A stretch of DNA of 64,000 nt from Candidatus Woesearchaeota archaeon (lineage in GTDB: Archaea > Nanobdellota > Nanobdellia > Woesearchaeales > UBA10216), in assembly GCA_016192905.1 (NCBI GenBank), contig JACPTG010000003.1, positions 182,388 through 246,387 on the forward strand, written 5' to 3'. Both the position numbers and the translations under genes were made by a program. How positions within the stretch are numbered: position 1 is the stretch's first letter; every line of letters begins with the position of its first letter. Below are positions 32,668-40,739 of the stretch, piece by piece. Under the pieces are notes generated by a model. It did no database searches. It saw nothing but the letters and a program-made list of their open reading frames with translations, and had not been told where the DNA came from.

Positions 32668-33258
32668 CTAGTCCTCATCCCTCTCTGCTGTAACTCCCTC
32701 ATCAGAGTCGCGCCGGATAACCTTGACAGCATCCATCTTAAGCGTAATTGGAATGGGCACTGCTGCCTCGAGAAGCTCAACAACAACCTCCTCCTTGACC
32801 TTGTCAATCCTTGATATCTTCGCCTGCTCCCTCCTGAACGGGCCCGCGATTATCTCAACAATGTCATTCTTCTGGATGTTCATCTCAACCTTCTTCGGAG
32901 GCTCAAGCATGTGCTCAATCTCCTTATAGGTAACTTCCTTGGGAAGGATTCCCCTGGCGTAAGGCACCTTGAAGCATGAGGTCTCGGCCTCAGCCCTTGT
33001 CCCTGCCTCGATAAAGATGTAGCCCCTGAGGCCATGGGGCCTTATGACCGAGAATACCTGAAGCTTTTTCTTGCGGCTGTTTGACGCGACGAAGTCCATC
33101 ACCTGGTCTTCCCTGTTTGCAGTCGTCCTGAGGGCGTATATGTGAGAATCCCCTGTATCAATTTCCGGAGCCTCAACTGCAACAGCCGGCTTTTCCTCTT
33201 CAGTCTCCTCCTCCTTGGACGAAGACTCGAATTCGCGTGCAAGCTCTTCCTTTTCCAT
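32668..33258 (-). CDS. spt5: Transcription elongation factor Spt5 (NusG homolog)
   Basis: 196 aa. An acidic N-terminal extension of about 38 residues (KEEETEEEKPAVAVE) precedes the NGN domain (HIYALRTTANREDQVMDFVA ... HGLRGYIFIEAG ... YARGILP) and the KOW domain (NDIVEIIAGPFRREQAKISR). The archaeal family member is usually about 150 aa. With Spt4 it clamps RNA polymerase. It starts one nucleotide after the secE stop. Confidence 0.95.
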   Translation of the reverse strand: MEKEELAREFESSSKEEETEEEKPAVAVEAPEIDTGDSHIYALRTTANREDQVMDFVASNSRKKKLQVFSVIRPHGLRGYIFIEAGTRAEAETSCFKVPYARGILPKEVTYKEIEHMLEPPKKVEMNIQKNDIVEIIAGPFRREQAKISRIDKVKEEVVVELLEAAVPIPITLKMDAVKVIRRDSDEGVTAERDED

Positions 33259-33259
33259 C

Positions 33260-33439
33260 TTACTTTGTAATCATCCTAGCGACCATCTGCATCAGGAAGC
33301 CTATCGCGCCAATAAGGAGTATGCCCAGTCCTGAAACCTTAACGATGACCTTAAGCTCCTCGTTGGTGGGCTTCTTTGTTATCCTGAAAATGCGCCTGCT
33401 CTCCAGAGCGAATTCTTTTATCCTCAGCAGAAGCTCCAT
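33260..33439 (-). CDS. secE: Protein translocase subunit SecE (Sec61-gamma)
   Basis: 59 aa: ATG 33439 to TAA 33260. The conserved amphipathic segment ESRRIFRITKKPTNEEL is followed by the single transmembrane helix SGLGILLIGAIGFLMQMV. The size and the RxxKKPTxEE motif are those of archaeal SecE. A TATA-like CTTTAAAAAAG about 27 nt upstream marks a promoter inside the ftsZ cluster. It is followed by spt5, the conserved archaeal order. Confidence 0.94.
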   Translation of the reverse strand: MELLLRIKEFALESRRIFRITKKPTNEELKVIVKVSGLGILLIGAIGFLMQMVARMITK

Positions 33440-33532
33440 CCCTCAGCAGAGGATAAGCCATGCTTTTTTAAAGCTTTTGGTCGGTTTGTATACCATGTCT
33501 CCCTGCCATTCGGGCTGAGCGCATTCAGCGCC

Positions 33533-33892
33533 TTATCTATCGCCATAATTCACACTCTGAGCCTGCCTGTAGCCTAGGAATTGGACATCATCCACAGCTA
33601 TGCGCCGCGAGCTTCTCGCGCCCCTGACCTGGCCGCTGACAGCCACCATTTCCCCCTTTCTCCTCTCCATTTCCTGCACAAAGTCGGGGTGTACGCTTTG
33701 CCTGCTGGAGATTTCTATAACATCGCCATTACAGTTGATTCTTGCCATGTACCCTGGCACGAAGCCCCTTGGCCTGGTTCCTGGTTCAGGATCCTCTGCA
33801 ACAATGCGTTCAAGGGTTCCCACAACCCTTACCCCCTCGCCAGGCCTGGCCCGCTCCCGCACATCTGACGCGCTCATTGTTGCGTATGCCAT
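33533..33892 (-). CDS. Probable OB-fold protein between ftsZ and secE
   Basis: 119 aa. The strand pattern GEGVRVVGTLERI, ARINCNGDVIEISS, GEMVAVSGQVRG and RIAVDDVQFLGY is that of an OB fold of the nucleic-acid-binding kind. Its ATG abuts the ftsZ stop without any gap, so translation is coupled. In other archaea ftsZ is usually followed directly by secE; this gene is an insertion in that order. Function unknown; binding of DNA/RNA or a partner protein is the inference. Confidence 0.7.
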   Translation of the reverse strand: MAYATMSASDVRERARPGEGVRVVGTLERIVAEDPEPGTRPRGFVPGYMARINCNGDVIEISSRQSVHPDFVQEMERRKGEMVAVSGQVRGARSSRRIAVDDVQFLGYRQAQSVNYGDR

Positions 33893-34993
33893 TCATCCCC
33901 TGATAAAGTCTATTCCAAGCTTCCTCTCTATCTGCTGAGCCTGCTTTGACTTCTGCCTAAGCGGCCTTCCGAAAATCTGCTCGGACTTCACTCCAGTTAT
34001 AATCAGCAGCGCCCTTATGGTCCTGGACATGTCGTCTGATATCTGCGCGCCCCAGATTACCTTGGCGTCCTCATCCAGCTTGTCAGAGACCATTTCTACA
34101 ACCCGCCTCGCCTCTTCAAGAGTCATGTCCGGGCCTCCGACCACATTTATCAGTGCGCCTGTGGCTCCTGCAATGTCCACGTCAAGCAGCGGGTTCTGCA
34201 TGGCCTTCTCCACAGACTCAACAGCCCTGTTCTCAGAGTCGCTCTCGCCCACTCCGATAAGGGCCACGCCTCCGCCCATCATCACTGCCTTGATGTCCGC
34301 GAAGTCAAGGTTTATCAGGCCTGCCTTGGTAACCAGCTCTGTAATCCCCTTCACCGCGTTGGTAAGGATTTCATCAGCCACCTTGAATGCTGTCTGCAGC
34401 GGCAGGTCTGGAGCCAGCTCAAGGAGCTTGTCATTCGGAATAACTATCAGAGTGTCCACCAATGCCTCCAGCTTCTCCAGCCCCATCAGCGCATTCTCGT
34501 AGCGCCTGTTGCCTTCCATGGAGAACGGAAGCGTGACCACTCCAACAACCAATGCGCCCTGCTTCTTGGCAACCTCTGCAACAACAGGGGCGCTGCCAGT
34601 GCCTGTGCCCCCACCCAAACCGCAGGTTACGAATACCATGTCAGCCTGTTCCATCGCAGACCTCAGCTCCTGCTCCTGCTCCCTTGCAGCCTGCTCGCCT
34701 ATCTTCGGGTCTGCCCCTGCTCCCAATCCGCCGGTAAGCTGCTTGCCTATGAGAATTTTCCTGTCAGCTGACGAGTAAAGAAGGTCCTGAGCGTCTGTAT
34801 TCACTGCTATGGTCTCAGCGCCTGCAACGCCTATTTCGTTAATCCTTGTGACTGTGTTGTTGCCGCCACCTCCGCAGCCAAACACCTTTATGCTGGCCTT
34901 ATGGCTGGATATGTACTCGGCAAGCTCCGCATCCGCTACATTCTCTGCACGGTGCTCCTTCACTCCTGACGAGACAAAGCTTTTTTCACCCAT
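33893..34993 (-). CDS. ftsZ: Cell division protein FtsZ
   Basis: 366 aa. Tubulin-like GTPase with the GTP loop GGGTGTGS at residues 127-134, N-terminal [16 protein letters not shown], the NTDAQDL segment, and T7 loop [11 protein letters not shown]. It ends with the archaeal tail [12 protein letters not shown]. It forms the division ring. ATG 34993 follows a GGGGGAG Shine-Dalgarno site. It leads the run OB-fold, secE, spt5, rpl11. Confidence 0.97.
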   Translation of the reverse strand: MGEKSFVSSGVKEHRAENVADAELAEYISSHKASIKVFGCGGGGNNTVTRINEIGVAGAETIAVNTDAQDLLYSSADRKILIGKQLTGGLGAGADPKIGEQAAREQEQELRSAMEQADMVFVTCGLGGGTGTGSAPVVAEVAKKQGALVVGVVTLPFSMEGNRRYENALMGLEKLEALVDTLIVIPNDKLLELAPDLPLQTAFKVADEILTNAVKGITELVTKAGLINLDFADIKAVMMGGGVALIGVGESDSENRAVESVEKAMQNPLLDVDIAGATGALINVVGGPDMTLEEARRVVEMVSDKLDEDAKVIWGAQISDDMSRTIRALLIITGVKSEQIFGRPLRQKSKQAQQIERKLGIDFIRG

Positions 34994-35068
34994 GCTCCCC
35001 CCACTGAACCTACTGGGAAATAACTACTCTTGTATATAAAGATTGTTCTGCAGAACTCTGCTTGAACA

Positions 35069-35737
35069 TCAGGCCTGCGGCTTGGTCTCATTAGGAGCTT
35101 CGGATATGAAGCTGACTGAGCTTATCTCAGGCATGAGCCTGGTTATTTCCCCGCAAAGCTTGTCCTGAAGCGGCTTCGGAACATCAGACTTAACTGTTAT
35201 GGTTGCTGCTCCATCTGTTATTGAGGATGCTGACTGCGAGAAATAGAACCTTAAAAACGAGTCAAGTTTCTCCTTCGGCTCTGTTATTATCCTATGCGCC
35301 TCAATCTCATATTCCAGCTCCCTTCCAGCCAGCGGATGGTTAAAGTCAACTACCACGCGGCCGCCTGAAACAGACTTTACAACACCATACATTCCATCGA
35401 TGTTAACCTGGAGGCCTGGGACTGGCTGGACCTGCTGGTCCTTGAACTTGGCCAGCGACATGAGCTGAAAATATTTGGCATTCTTCCTGCCAAAAGCATC
35501 CTCTGGAGCAAGCAGGACCTGGTACTTTCCAGGCTCCTTCCCTTCCAGGAAAGCCTCAAGGCCCCTGAGCAGCTGGCCTTCGCCTATGCAGACTATGACA
35601 GGCCCGTACTTTGCGTTCTCATCGCCGATGCCCTGGCTTTTGGCATCCTCCTCCCTTGTGGTGTCAAAGATAAGCCCACTGTCCTTCACCCTTCCAGTGT
35701 AGTCAATCTCAACAAAGTCGCCTTTGGCTATTGGCAT
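35069..35737 (-). CDS. FKBP-type peptidyl-prolyl isomerase, SlyD-like
   Basis: 222 aa. The FKBP domain starts AKGDFVEIDYTGRVKDSG, with an IGEGQLLRGLEAFLEGKEPG segment and the inserted-in-flap chaperone domain (PVPGLQVNIDGMYGVVKSVS, VVVDFNHPLAGRELEYEIE). This is the long archaeal SlyD-like form with a C-terminal extension of about 70 residues. It assists folding near the ribosome or Sec system. It sits upstream of ftsZ with a 75-bp gap. Confidence 0.93.
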   Translation of the reverse strand: MPIAKGDFVEIDYTGRVKDSGLIFDTTREEDAKSQGIGDENAKYGPVIVCIGEGQLLRGLEAFLEGKEPGKYQVLLAPEDAFGRKNAKYFQLMSLAKFKDQQVQPVPGLQVNIDGMYGVVKSVSGGRVVVDFNHPLAGRELEYEIEAHRIITEPKEKLDSFLRFYFSQSASSITDGAATITVKSDVPKPLQDKLCGEITRLMPEISSVSFISEAPNETKPQA

Positions 35738-35812
35738 GAATGGCTGGCAAAAAGGGCCTGTTTAAAAAGATTTACAAAAAAAATTTAAAGTAGTTGTGCA
35801 ATTCCCTTTGCC

Positions 35813-35881
35813 ATGGATTCACGGCTGCTTTTCAGTGTAGTGGTTTTGGCAGTTGTTGCAGTCCTGGTATTGGTTCAGTAA
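35813..35881 (+). CDS. 22-aa single-helix membrane microprotein
   Basis: ATG 35813 to TAA 35881: MDSRLLFSVVV followed by LAVVAVLVLVQ, a single hydrophobic helix with a charged N-terminus. TATA-like AATTTAAAG at about 35781-35789 lies about 28 nt upstream, and the stop is followed by AAAAAAGCCTTTTTCTC, which resembles a terminator. The unit therefore has its own promoter and end. Too short for homology; it could be a small membrane regulator or a chance ORF. Confidence 0.4.
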   Translation: MDSRLLFSVVVLAVVAVLVLVQ

Positions 35882-35965
35882 AAAAGCCTTTTTCTCTGGC
35901 CGTCTGAACCAAACCGATTCTGGAGGCGAAGTGGCCAGGGGCAGGGCTATTTGGAGGTAAGGAAG

Positions 35966-36262
35966 ATGGTTGACGCCCTTGAGGTTTCGGTAGCAGTTGA
36001 GTTTAGGAGGCGGGTTCCGGTTGCTGGCGAGAAAGGCACTATTTCACGGCAGCCTGGGGAGGAGGTTTTCAGGCCGCATAGGGGAGGCTATAATTTTTAC
36101 AGTGTCTCAGACCCTGGAGTGCTGGACGGAAATACCACTGTCAGAATCAAGGATGAAACATTCCATGTCTGGCCTGCTGGAGCAGCCAGCTTTGAATACA
36201 AGGTTGAAAGGCATGCACACCACACAGCATACAGGCATGTATTCACCTACGGTCAGAAATAA
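35966..36262 (+). CDS. Hypothetical small protein
   Basis: 98 aa from ATG 35966, with GGAGGT seven nucleotides upstream; that site is itself part of an in-frame TTG at 35951, which is therefore less likely. Mixed beta-type sequence (VSVAVEFRRRVPV, NFYSVSDPGVLDG, HAHHTAYRHVFTYG). No family recognised. Its 3' end overlaps the convergent cmk gene by 20 nt. Confidence 0.55.
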   Translation: MVDALEVSVAVEFRRRVPVAGEKGTISRQPGEEVFRPHRGGYNFYSVSDPGVLDGNTTVRIKDETFHVWPAGAASFEYKVERHAHHTAYRHVFTYGQK

Positions 36263-36770
36263 TCTTTCCAGCCACCCCCTCCGGCTGCATTTTTGTAGTG
36301 TCAATTACCAAATCGTAATGTGACATGTCAAAAGGATTAAGATTATAGTACCTTTTGTACCTTACACGCTCGGACTGCTTCCTTTGCTTTGTGTTTTCTA
36401 TGGTTGCGGCAAGCGTTGTGTTCTCCCTTTCTGTCTTCCGCCTTGCGCTGAATATCCTTTTCCCCGCCTCCTCCGGACTCACCTTCAGGAAAACCTTGAA
36501 TGAGCGCGGTATGAAGTGCCAGCCAAGCCGTGAGTCAACAACAAGGCCGTCCTCCTTCGCAAGCTGCCGCTGCCTGCTGTCAAGGTATTCGTCAACCGAC
36601 CTGTCCTTCTCTGCCAGCCTGCTGATTTCAAGGATTGAAACCCCACGCCGCCCTGCCAGTTCGCGCAGCAGGTCGCCCACTGACACGTGCTTAAGCCTTA
36701 ATTTTGAGGCAACCAATTCAGCCACTGTGCTCTTTCCGCTGCCAGGGTCGCCTGCTATGGTGATTATCAT
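36243..36770 (-). CDS. cmk: Cytidylate kinase (archaeal type)
   Basis: 175 aa from ATG 36770 (a second ATG at 36785 is closer to the TATA-like sequence and less likely). The P-loop is IAGDPGSGKSTVA. The family pattern VSVGDLLRELAGRRGVSILE, then LAEKD, VDEYLD and VVDSRLGWHF, and the C-terminal YDLVIDTTKM are those of archaeal CMP kinases. It phosphorylates CMP/dCMP. With CTP synthase at 41894 it belongs to CTP metabolism. It shares a divergent promoter region with the gene at 36826. Confidence 0.92.
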   Translation of the reverse strand: MIITIAGDPGSGKSTVAELVASKLRLKHVSVGDLLRELAGRRGVSILEISRLAEKDRSVDEYLDSRQRQLAKEDGLVVDSRLGWHFIPRSFKVFLKVSPEEAGKRIFSARRKTERENTTLAATIENTKQRKQSERVRYKRYYNLNPFDMSHYDLVIDTTKMQPEGVAGKIISDRR

Positions 36771-36825
36771 GGCTTGTGACATCATAGCGGAGATTTATTA
36801 AATTTATGCAGTTTAACAATTGCCC

Positions 36826-37674
36826 ATGTCCCAAGGTTCTGTAAATGAAGTCAAAATAGCTTCAGAGGAGGAGCTTTTAGGAGAGCTTTTCAGGCTTGTG
36901 GCCAAGGGCTATTTTCATGAGAAGGATTTCAGGCATGTTCTTGTTCAAGGGCGTGATTTTGGCTTAGAGCCTCATTTGTTGGGCTTGGCGCTCTTTTCTG
37001 TCAGGCTTAGTTATATCAGGAAGGTGGACTACGCCGCGCTTATGACTGATGATAATCCTGTATTGCCTGAATTGAACTTTGATGGGTTCATCCCCCTGTT
37101 GAAGAAGGAATACTCTTGTATTGCTGAGTTCAGGAGCAGGGCTGCTGAATCTGTTAGTGGCTGCCTGGATGATGTTCTCAGGGAATTCCTAACCGAGAGC
37201 TCTCGTGAGGGGAGCTTGGCACGTTATAGTGTTGAGAGCTTTGTCTTTGGAACGGGTGCTGCCCCGGCTAAATGTTACGGGGAAGGCAAGTGGAGTCGTT
37301 TTTACATGGATGCCCCTTTTGGCATCGGGCTTGTTTACAAAGGCAAGCCTAATGCGGCCTTGTGTTTTAACATTGATAGCCAGCACTCATTGACTGTTGT
37401 GCAGCTCCAGGGTGTTAACCCTGAGTATTATGGGCATGCGAGGGGGCTTTTTGGTATTGACTGGAATTCTGTACTGATTAGGCTAACTGAGTTATGGTGT
37501 GCACAGAGAGGCTTTGAAGAGGTAAAGATTATTTCTGCAAATAATGCAACCTATGGTGAGGTGTTTTCTGGCGCTGCCGGGAGAAGGATAGACAATAGCG
37601 CTGCTTCGCTGGGTTATGCCCTTAATGCCAGAGGCAACTGGCAGAAGCCTATTACCCCCATTGTGGAAGCGTGA
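36826..37674 (+). CDS. Hypothetical protein, 282 aa, possible acyltransferase-like C-terminus
   Basis: ATG 36826 is favoured over TTG 36820 by the TATA-like TTATTAAATTT. No signal or membrane segment. The C-terminal half (LTVVQLQGVNPEYYGHARGL, then FGIDWNSVLIRLTELWCAQR and EVKIISANNATYGEVFSG) recalls uncharacterised archaeal proteins in which a central strand pair is followed by a 'DW...L...l.a...Gf..v.i' helix, similar in shape to GNAT folds. That is inference. Codon use is richer in T than in neighbours. It ends one nucleotide before the convergent secD stop. Confidence 0.65.
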   Translation: MSQGSVNEVKIASEEELLGELFRLVAKGYFHEKDFRHVLVQGRDFGLEPHLLGLALFSVRLSYIRKVDYAALMTDDNPVLPELNFDGFIPLLKKEYSCIAEFRSRAAESVSGCLDDVLREFLTESSREGSLARYSVESFVFGTGAAPAKCYGEGKWSRFYMDAPFGIGLVYKGKPNAALCFNIDSQHSLTVVQLQGVNPEYYGHARGLFGIDWNSVLIRLTELWCAQRGFEEVKIISANNATYGEVFSGAAGRRIDNSAASLGYALNARGNWQKPITPIVEA

Positions 37675-37675
37675 A

Positions 37676-39262
37676 TCAGTCCTTAAGGAGTATCTCCAGT
37701 ATGTTGGCGTATGCCGGCCTTGTGATGAATACACCCACAGATATCCCTATTATTGTGGTAAGCGCAAATCCCCTGAGGAGGCCTGCGCCTGCAAAGAAGA
37801 GGGGTATCATTGCAACGACGAGGGTGAAGAACGCCCCGAATATCACGACAAAGGCGCTCTTTATCTTGTCCTTCCAGCTGTAGATTTTTCTTGCCTCGCC
37901 GCGCAGGGCCTCGTCTGTTATTATAATCTGGTCATTCACCCCTGTGCCTACAGCCGCGATAATTCCCGCAACCGCAGCCAGGTCTATGTTCCAGCCTATG
38001 ATGGCCGCTATGCCCAGCATGATTACAACTTCCATCAGGCTCACAAGGAGTATTGGGACTGCGACTGTGATTTTCCTGTACTGAATGAAGAGCACTATTC
38101 CCACTGCCGCTGCCGCGACCAATGCCATCAGCAGGGCATTCTGCGTGAATCTTTCACCCACCAAAGGAGTTATAGAGTCTGTCTTTGTGATTTCCAGCTT
38201 TACCGGAAGCGAGCCAGTGATAAGGATGGTCTGCAGCCGCCTCATGCTTTCAAGGGAATTCTTAATCGCCTCCTGCTGCGTCGCACCTCCACCTGAGCCG
38301 GAAATCTGCACGTCTGTAACCGGCTTGCCCTTCAGCTCAGCGCCTATCCTGAGCGAGTCAACAAGCTGGTCATCCAAGTAAAGCTCAAGCGACTCATTCA
38401 GGTAGCGGTCGCCCTGGTCAAGCGTGACAGCAAGGTTTTTTGTCGCCTCTGCCTGCCTTTCAGAAGCTGATTGGCTTAGCGTAATGGAAAACCTGAACCC
38501 GCAGAACCATCCATCTGGGGAAGAGGTGCATCCCCTCTGCGGGTCTATCCCAGAGCACTCCGCGCTCCTGCATACATAGGTTATGTCCTGCCCTCCCCTG
38601 AAGACAGTCCTGTTTGAAACCTTGGCCTCGAATTTCCCCTGCCTTGAAAGAAGGTTCTTCACCTCCTCCTCATTCACGCCAGCTATCTCCACAAGTATGT
38701 ACTGGTTGCCAGCGAGGTCTGTCGCTTCCCTAACCACCACATCTGTAAGGCCAAAGACGTTAAGCCTGTTCTTCATGTTGTCCAGCAGAAGCCCAAGGTC
38801 TTCGGAAGGTATCCTCTCCGCTGGCTTCATCAGCACCCTGGTGCCGCCCTGAAGGTCAAGGCCCTTGCGTATGTTTGTTTTTGGAGCGTCATACACTTTC
38901 AGCCCGATATCTGCAGTTGCGTTGCTCTGGTTGGCGTACTTGGTAAGAAGGCGGTAGCTTCCCTTGCTGGTCTTCACCTGGATTGTGCGGTTCGCAGGAA
39001 GCCTCCCTGTTGCCTGGTAGTAGTCATCGGCATTGCCTATTGTTTTTGTCCCAACCAAAAGCACCCTCTCCCTTGAAGATGGCTGCTCATTGGCCTGCGG
39101 GCTGATTATCCCTGCATCAGCTGCCGCGCTTCCCTTTTCCACTGCCCTTATTGTCGCGCCATCCCTGAAAGGGTTTGGGGCTAACGCATAAATCGCAATG
39201 AGAAGCGTTACCAGCACAATCAGGACGCGCACGTTCAGGATAATCTGCCTCAGCCTGCTCAT
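37676..39262 (-). CDS. secD: Protein-export membrane protein SecD
   Basis: 528 aa. N-terminal transmembrane helix (VRVLIVLVTLLIAIYALAP), large external P1 domain starting GLDLQGGTRVLMKPAERIP, a P1 head with a Cys-containing insertion (CRSAECSGIDPQRGC), and five C-terminal helices. The charged motif DLAAVAGIIAAVGTGVNDQII is the family proton-path segment. It acts with SecF in late export. Its ATG overlaps the secF stop (ATGA). Confidence 0.95.
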   Translation of the reverse strand: MSRLRQIILNVRVLIVLVTLLIAIYALAPNPFRDGATIRAVEKGSAAADAGIISPQANEQPSSRERVLLVGTKTIGNADDYYQATGRLPANRTIQVKTSKGSYRLLTKYANQSNATADIGLKVYDAPKTNIRKGLDLQGGTRVLMKPAERIPSEDLGLLLDNMKNRLNVFGLTDVVVREATDLAGNQYILVEIAGVNEEEVKNLLSRQGKFEAKVSNRTVFRGGQDITYVCRSAECSGIDPQRGCTSSPDGWFCGFRFSITLSQSASERQAEATKNLAVTLDQGDRYLNESLELYLDDQLVDSLRIGAELKGKPVTDVQISGSGGGATQQEAIKNSLESMRRLQTILITGSLPVKLEITKTDSITPLVGERFTQNALLMALVAAAAVGIVLFIQYRKITVAVPILLVSLMEVVIMLGIAAIIGWNIDLAAVAGIIAAVGTGVNDQIIITDEALRGEARKIYSWKDKIKSAFVVIFGAFFTLVVAMIPLFFAGAGLLRGFALTTIIGISVGVFITRPAYANILEILLKD

Positions 39263-40149
39263 GCGGCCTGCCTCCTTTCAAGATACCACCTGAGGACTGT
39301 CGCGTTTGTGAGCCATGTGTGTATCATGTCAAAAACAAGGCCAACTGAAAGGACAAGCATGATTTGCCTTATGACCTCTGACTGGGTTATGAGAAGGCCT
39401 GCAATGGTGGCTGCGAGGGCTGTCAGGGTCATGAAAACGCCTGTCTTCATCGCGCCCACAGTCCTTTCAAAGACAGTTCCCTCCCTGCCCTGAAGCACCC
39501 TTGTAGTAAGCAGTATGTCAGTGTCAACCGAATAGCCGATAAGCATGAGGAAGGCTGCCATGCCTGCGCTTGAAAGGCGCTCATTCAACAGCACCATCAC
39601 TGCAAATGTGCACAAAATATCGCTAAGCACTGCTGAGATTACAAAAAGCGAGGGAACGAAAGCCCGGAAGTAAATCAGGACAGTAAGCCCCATAAGGGCA
39701 AACGCTATCAGCAGGGCCACAGCAGCCTCCCTGAGGAAGCTTTCGCTCAGCGTGGAGCCGATTACCTGCACGCTGTACTGCTCCCTGTCAAGCGGCCCGA
39801 CAATGGATTCAAGGGATTTTATTGTTGCCTCAACATCGTTCTCAGCGCCCTCTGCATCAACAACGAAACCTGTAAGCGCGCCAGCCTGTGACAGCAGCCT
39901 CACAGAAACGTCCCTGCCGAGCTGCCTGGACATCTGGCCCTGAACAGAATCAGCGTCCACCTGCCTTTCTGAGAATACTGTTATTGTAATGCCGCCCTTT
40001 AAAGAGACGTCCTTCTTGAACCACTCCCCTGTGCCAGCGTAGTTGGCAACAATGACACCAATCGAGAGGAGTATGAGGATGGCAGGGATAATTATGAGCT
40101 TCCTGTACTGCTTGTCGTATATCTGCGTCAGGTTCTCCTTCAAGCCCAT
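39259..40149 (-). CDS. secF: Protein-export membrane protein SecF
   Basis: 296 aa. Six helices around an external domain. Family motifs SLKGGITITVFSER, LIGYSVDTDILLTTRVLQ and MKTGVFMTLTALAATIAGLL. A TATA-like CTTTATTAAT about 27 nt upstream indicates ATG 40149 rather than TTG 40155. It is first in a two-gene secF-secD operon, the usual archaeal order. The upstream 190 bp holds the second CCGGAA operator-like block, which faces the divergent small-protein operon. Confidence 0.95.
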   Translation of the reverse strand: MGLKENLTQIYDKQYRKLIIIPAILILLSIGVIVANYAGTGEWFKKDVSLKGGITITVFSERQVDADSVQGQMSRQLGRDVSVRLLSQAGALTGFVVDAEGAENDVEATIKSLESIVGPLDREQYSVQVIGSTLSESFLREAAVALLIAFALMGLTVLIYFRAFVPSLFVISAVLSDILCTFAVMVLLNERLSSAGMAAFLMLIGYSVDTDILLTTRVLQGREGTVFERTVGAMKTGVFMTLTALAATIAGLLITQSEVIRQIMLVLSVGLVFDMIHTWLTNATVLRWYLERRQAA

Positions 40150-40280
40150 GTTCAAACCGCGGAAAAAGGCGGCGGATTAATAAAGGTTATGGAAGGCTCG
40201 CGAGAATTGCGGAGAACTTGCGGAGCCCGCTGATTTTTTCGGAAAAAGTCCTATGCCTTCCGAATATGCATCCTGTAAAA

Positions 40281-40311
40281 CCGGAAATTTTCCGGATTTA
40301 TCGACGATAAG
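40281..40311 (+). promoter_or_regulatory. CCGGAAATTTTCCGG operator-like block, copy 2
   Basis: CCGGAAATTTTCCGG (40281-40295) followed by ATTTATCGACGATAAG, differing at one position from 10051-10081. TATA-like GTTTATTAAC follows and the leaderless ATG is at 40342. Other fragments nearby (TTGCGGAG, TTTTCGGAAAAAG, CTTCCGAATATG at 40205-40265) are partial relatives. It probably controls the two small membrane protein genes downstream, and possibly secF on the other strand. Confidence 0.6.
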
Positions 40312-40341
40312 TTTATTAACAGGCAGGTAGCAGAGCATTGC

Positions 40342-40476
40342 ATGAAATATGGCTCTGTGGAGATAGCAGTTGACTTTTCTGACCTGCGGGAAATGCTTAA
40401 GGACCCTGTGCATGTCATCTGGCTCATTCTTACTGTTCTCATGTTCGTATGGAGCATCAAGGAGCTAATAAAATGA
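40342..40476 (+). CDS. 44-aa single-helix membrane protein
   Basis: ATG 40342 to TGA 40476: a polar start MKYGSVEIAVDFSDLREML, then one transmembrane helix (VHVIWLILTVLMFVWSI) and a short basic end. The TATA-like TTTATTAAC is about 27 nt upstream. Its TGA overlaps the ATG of the 88-aa gene (ATGA, 40473-40476), so the two are coupled. The stretch VEIAVDFSDLREML could be an amphipathic surface helix. Function unknown. Confidence 0.6.
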   Translation: MKYGSVEIAVDFSDLREMLKDPVHVIWLILTVLMFVWSIKELIK

Positions 40477-40739
40477 GGATTGAGCTGTCCATCAACAATT
40501 TACTGCGCCTTGCTCTTGCTTGTTTGGGCATTTTTCTCATTTATCATGTCATACTGAAGATTCTTGGCGGAAGCCTGGGGACAGAGCAATTCATTCTTCT
40601 GTTGCTGTCAGGAGTTCTTGCGCATCTTTACTATCTAACCAAGGAAATCTACTACCTCAAAGGAGAGTTCGCCCAGTTTAAGAAAGTCCTGAACTCCCTT
40701 GCGGCAGACTTCAAGGCGCACCTGAAGAGCCATCTTTGA
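40473..40739 (+). CDS. Two-helix membrane protein with coiled coil (paralog of 10112)
   Basis: 88 aa from ATG 40473. Helices LLRLALACLGIFLIYHVILK and QFILLLLSGVLAHLYYLT are followed by a charged helix (KGEFAQFKKVLNSLAADFK) and the ending FKAHLKSHL, similar to SFKAHSH in the 10112 protein. Both genes share the same 31-bp operator-like block. The frame extends upstream to 40449 but the ATGA coupling indicates 40473. It converges on the secreted glycosidase gene with a 29-nt overlap. Function unknown. Confidence 0.7.
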   Translation: MRIELSINNLLRLALACLGIFLIYHVILKILGGSLGTEQFILLLLSGVLAHLYYLTKEIYYLKGEFAQFKKVLNSLAADFKAHLKSHL

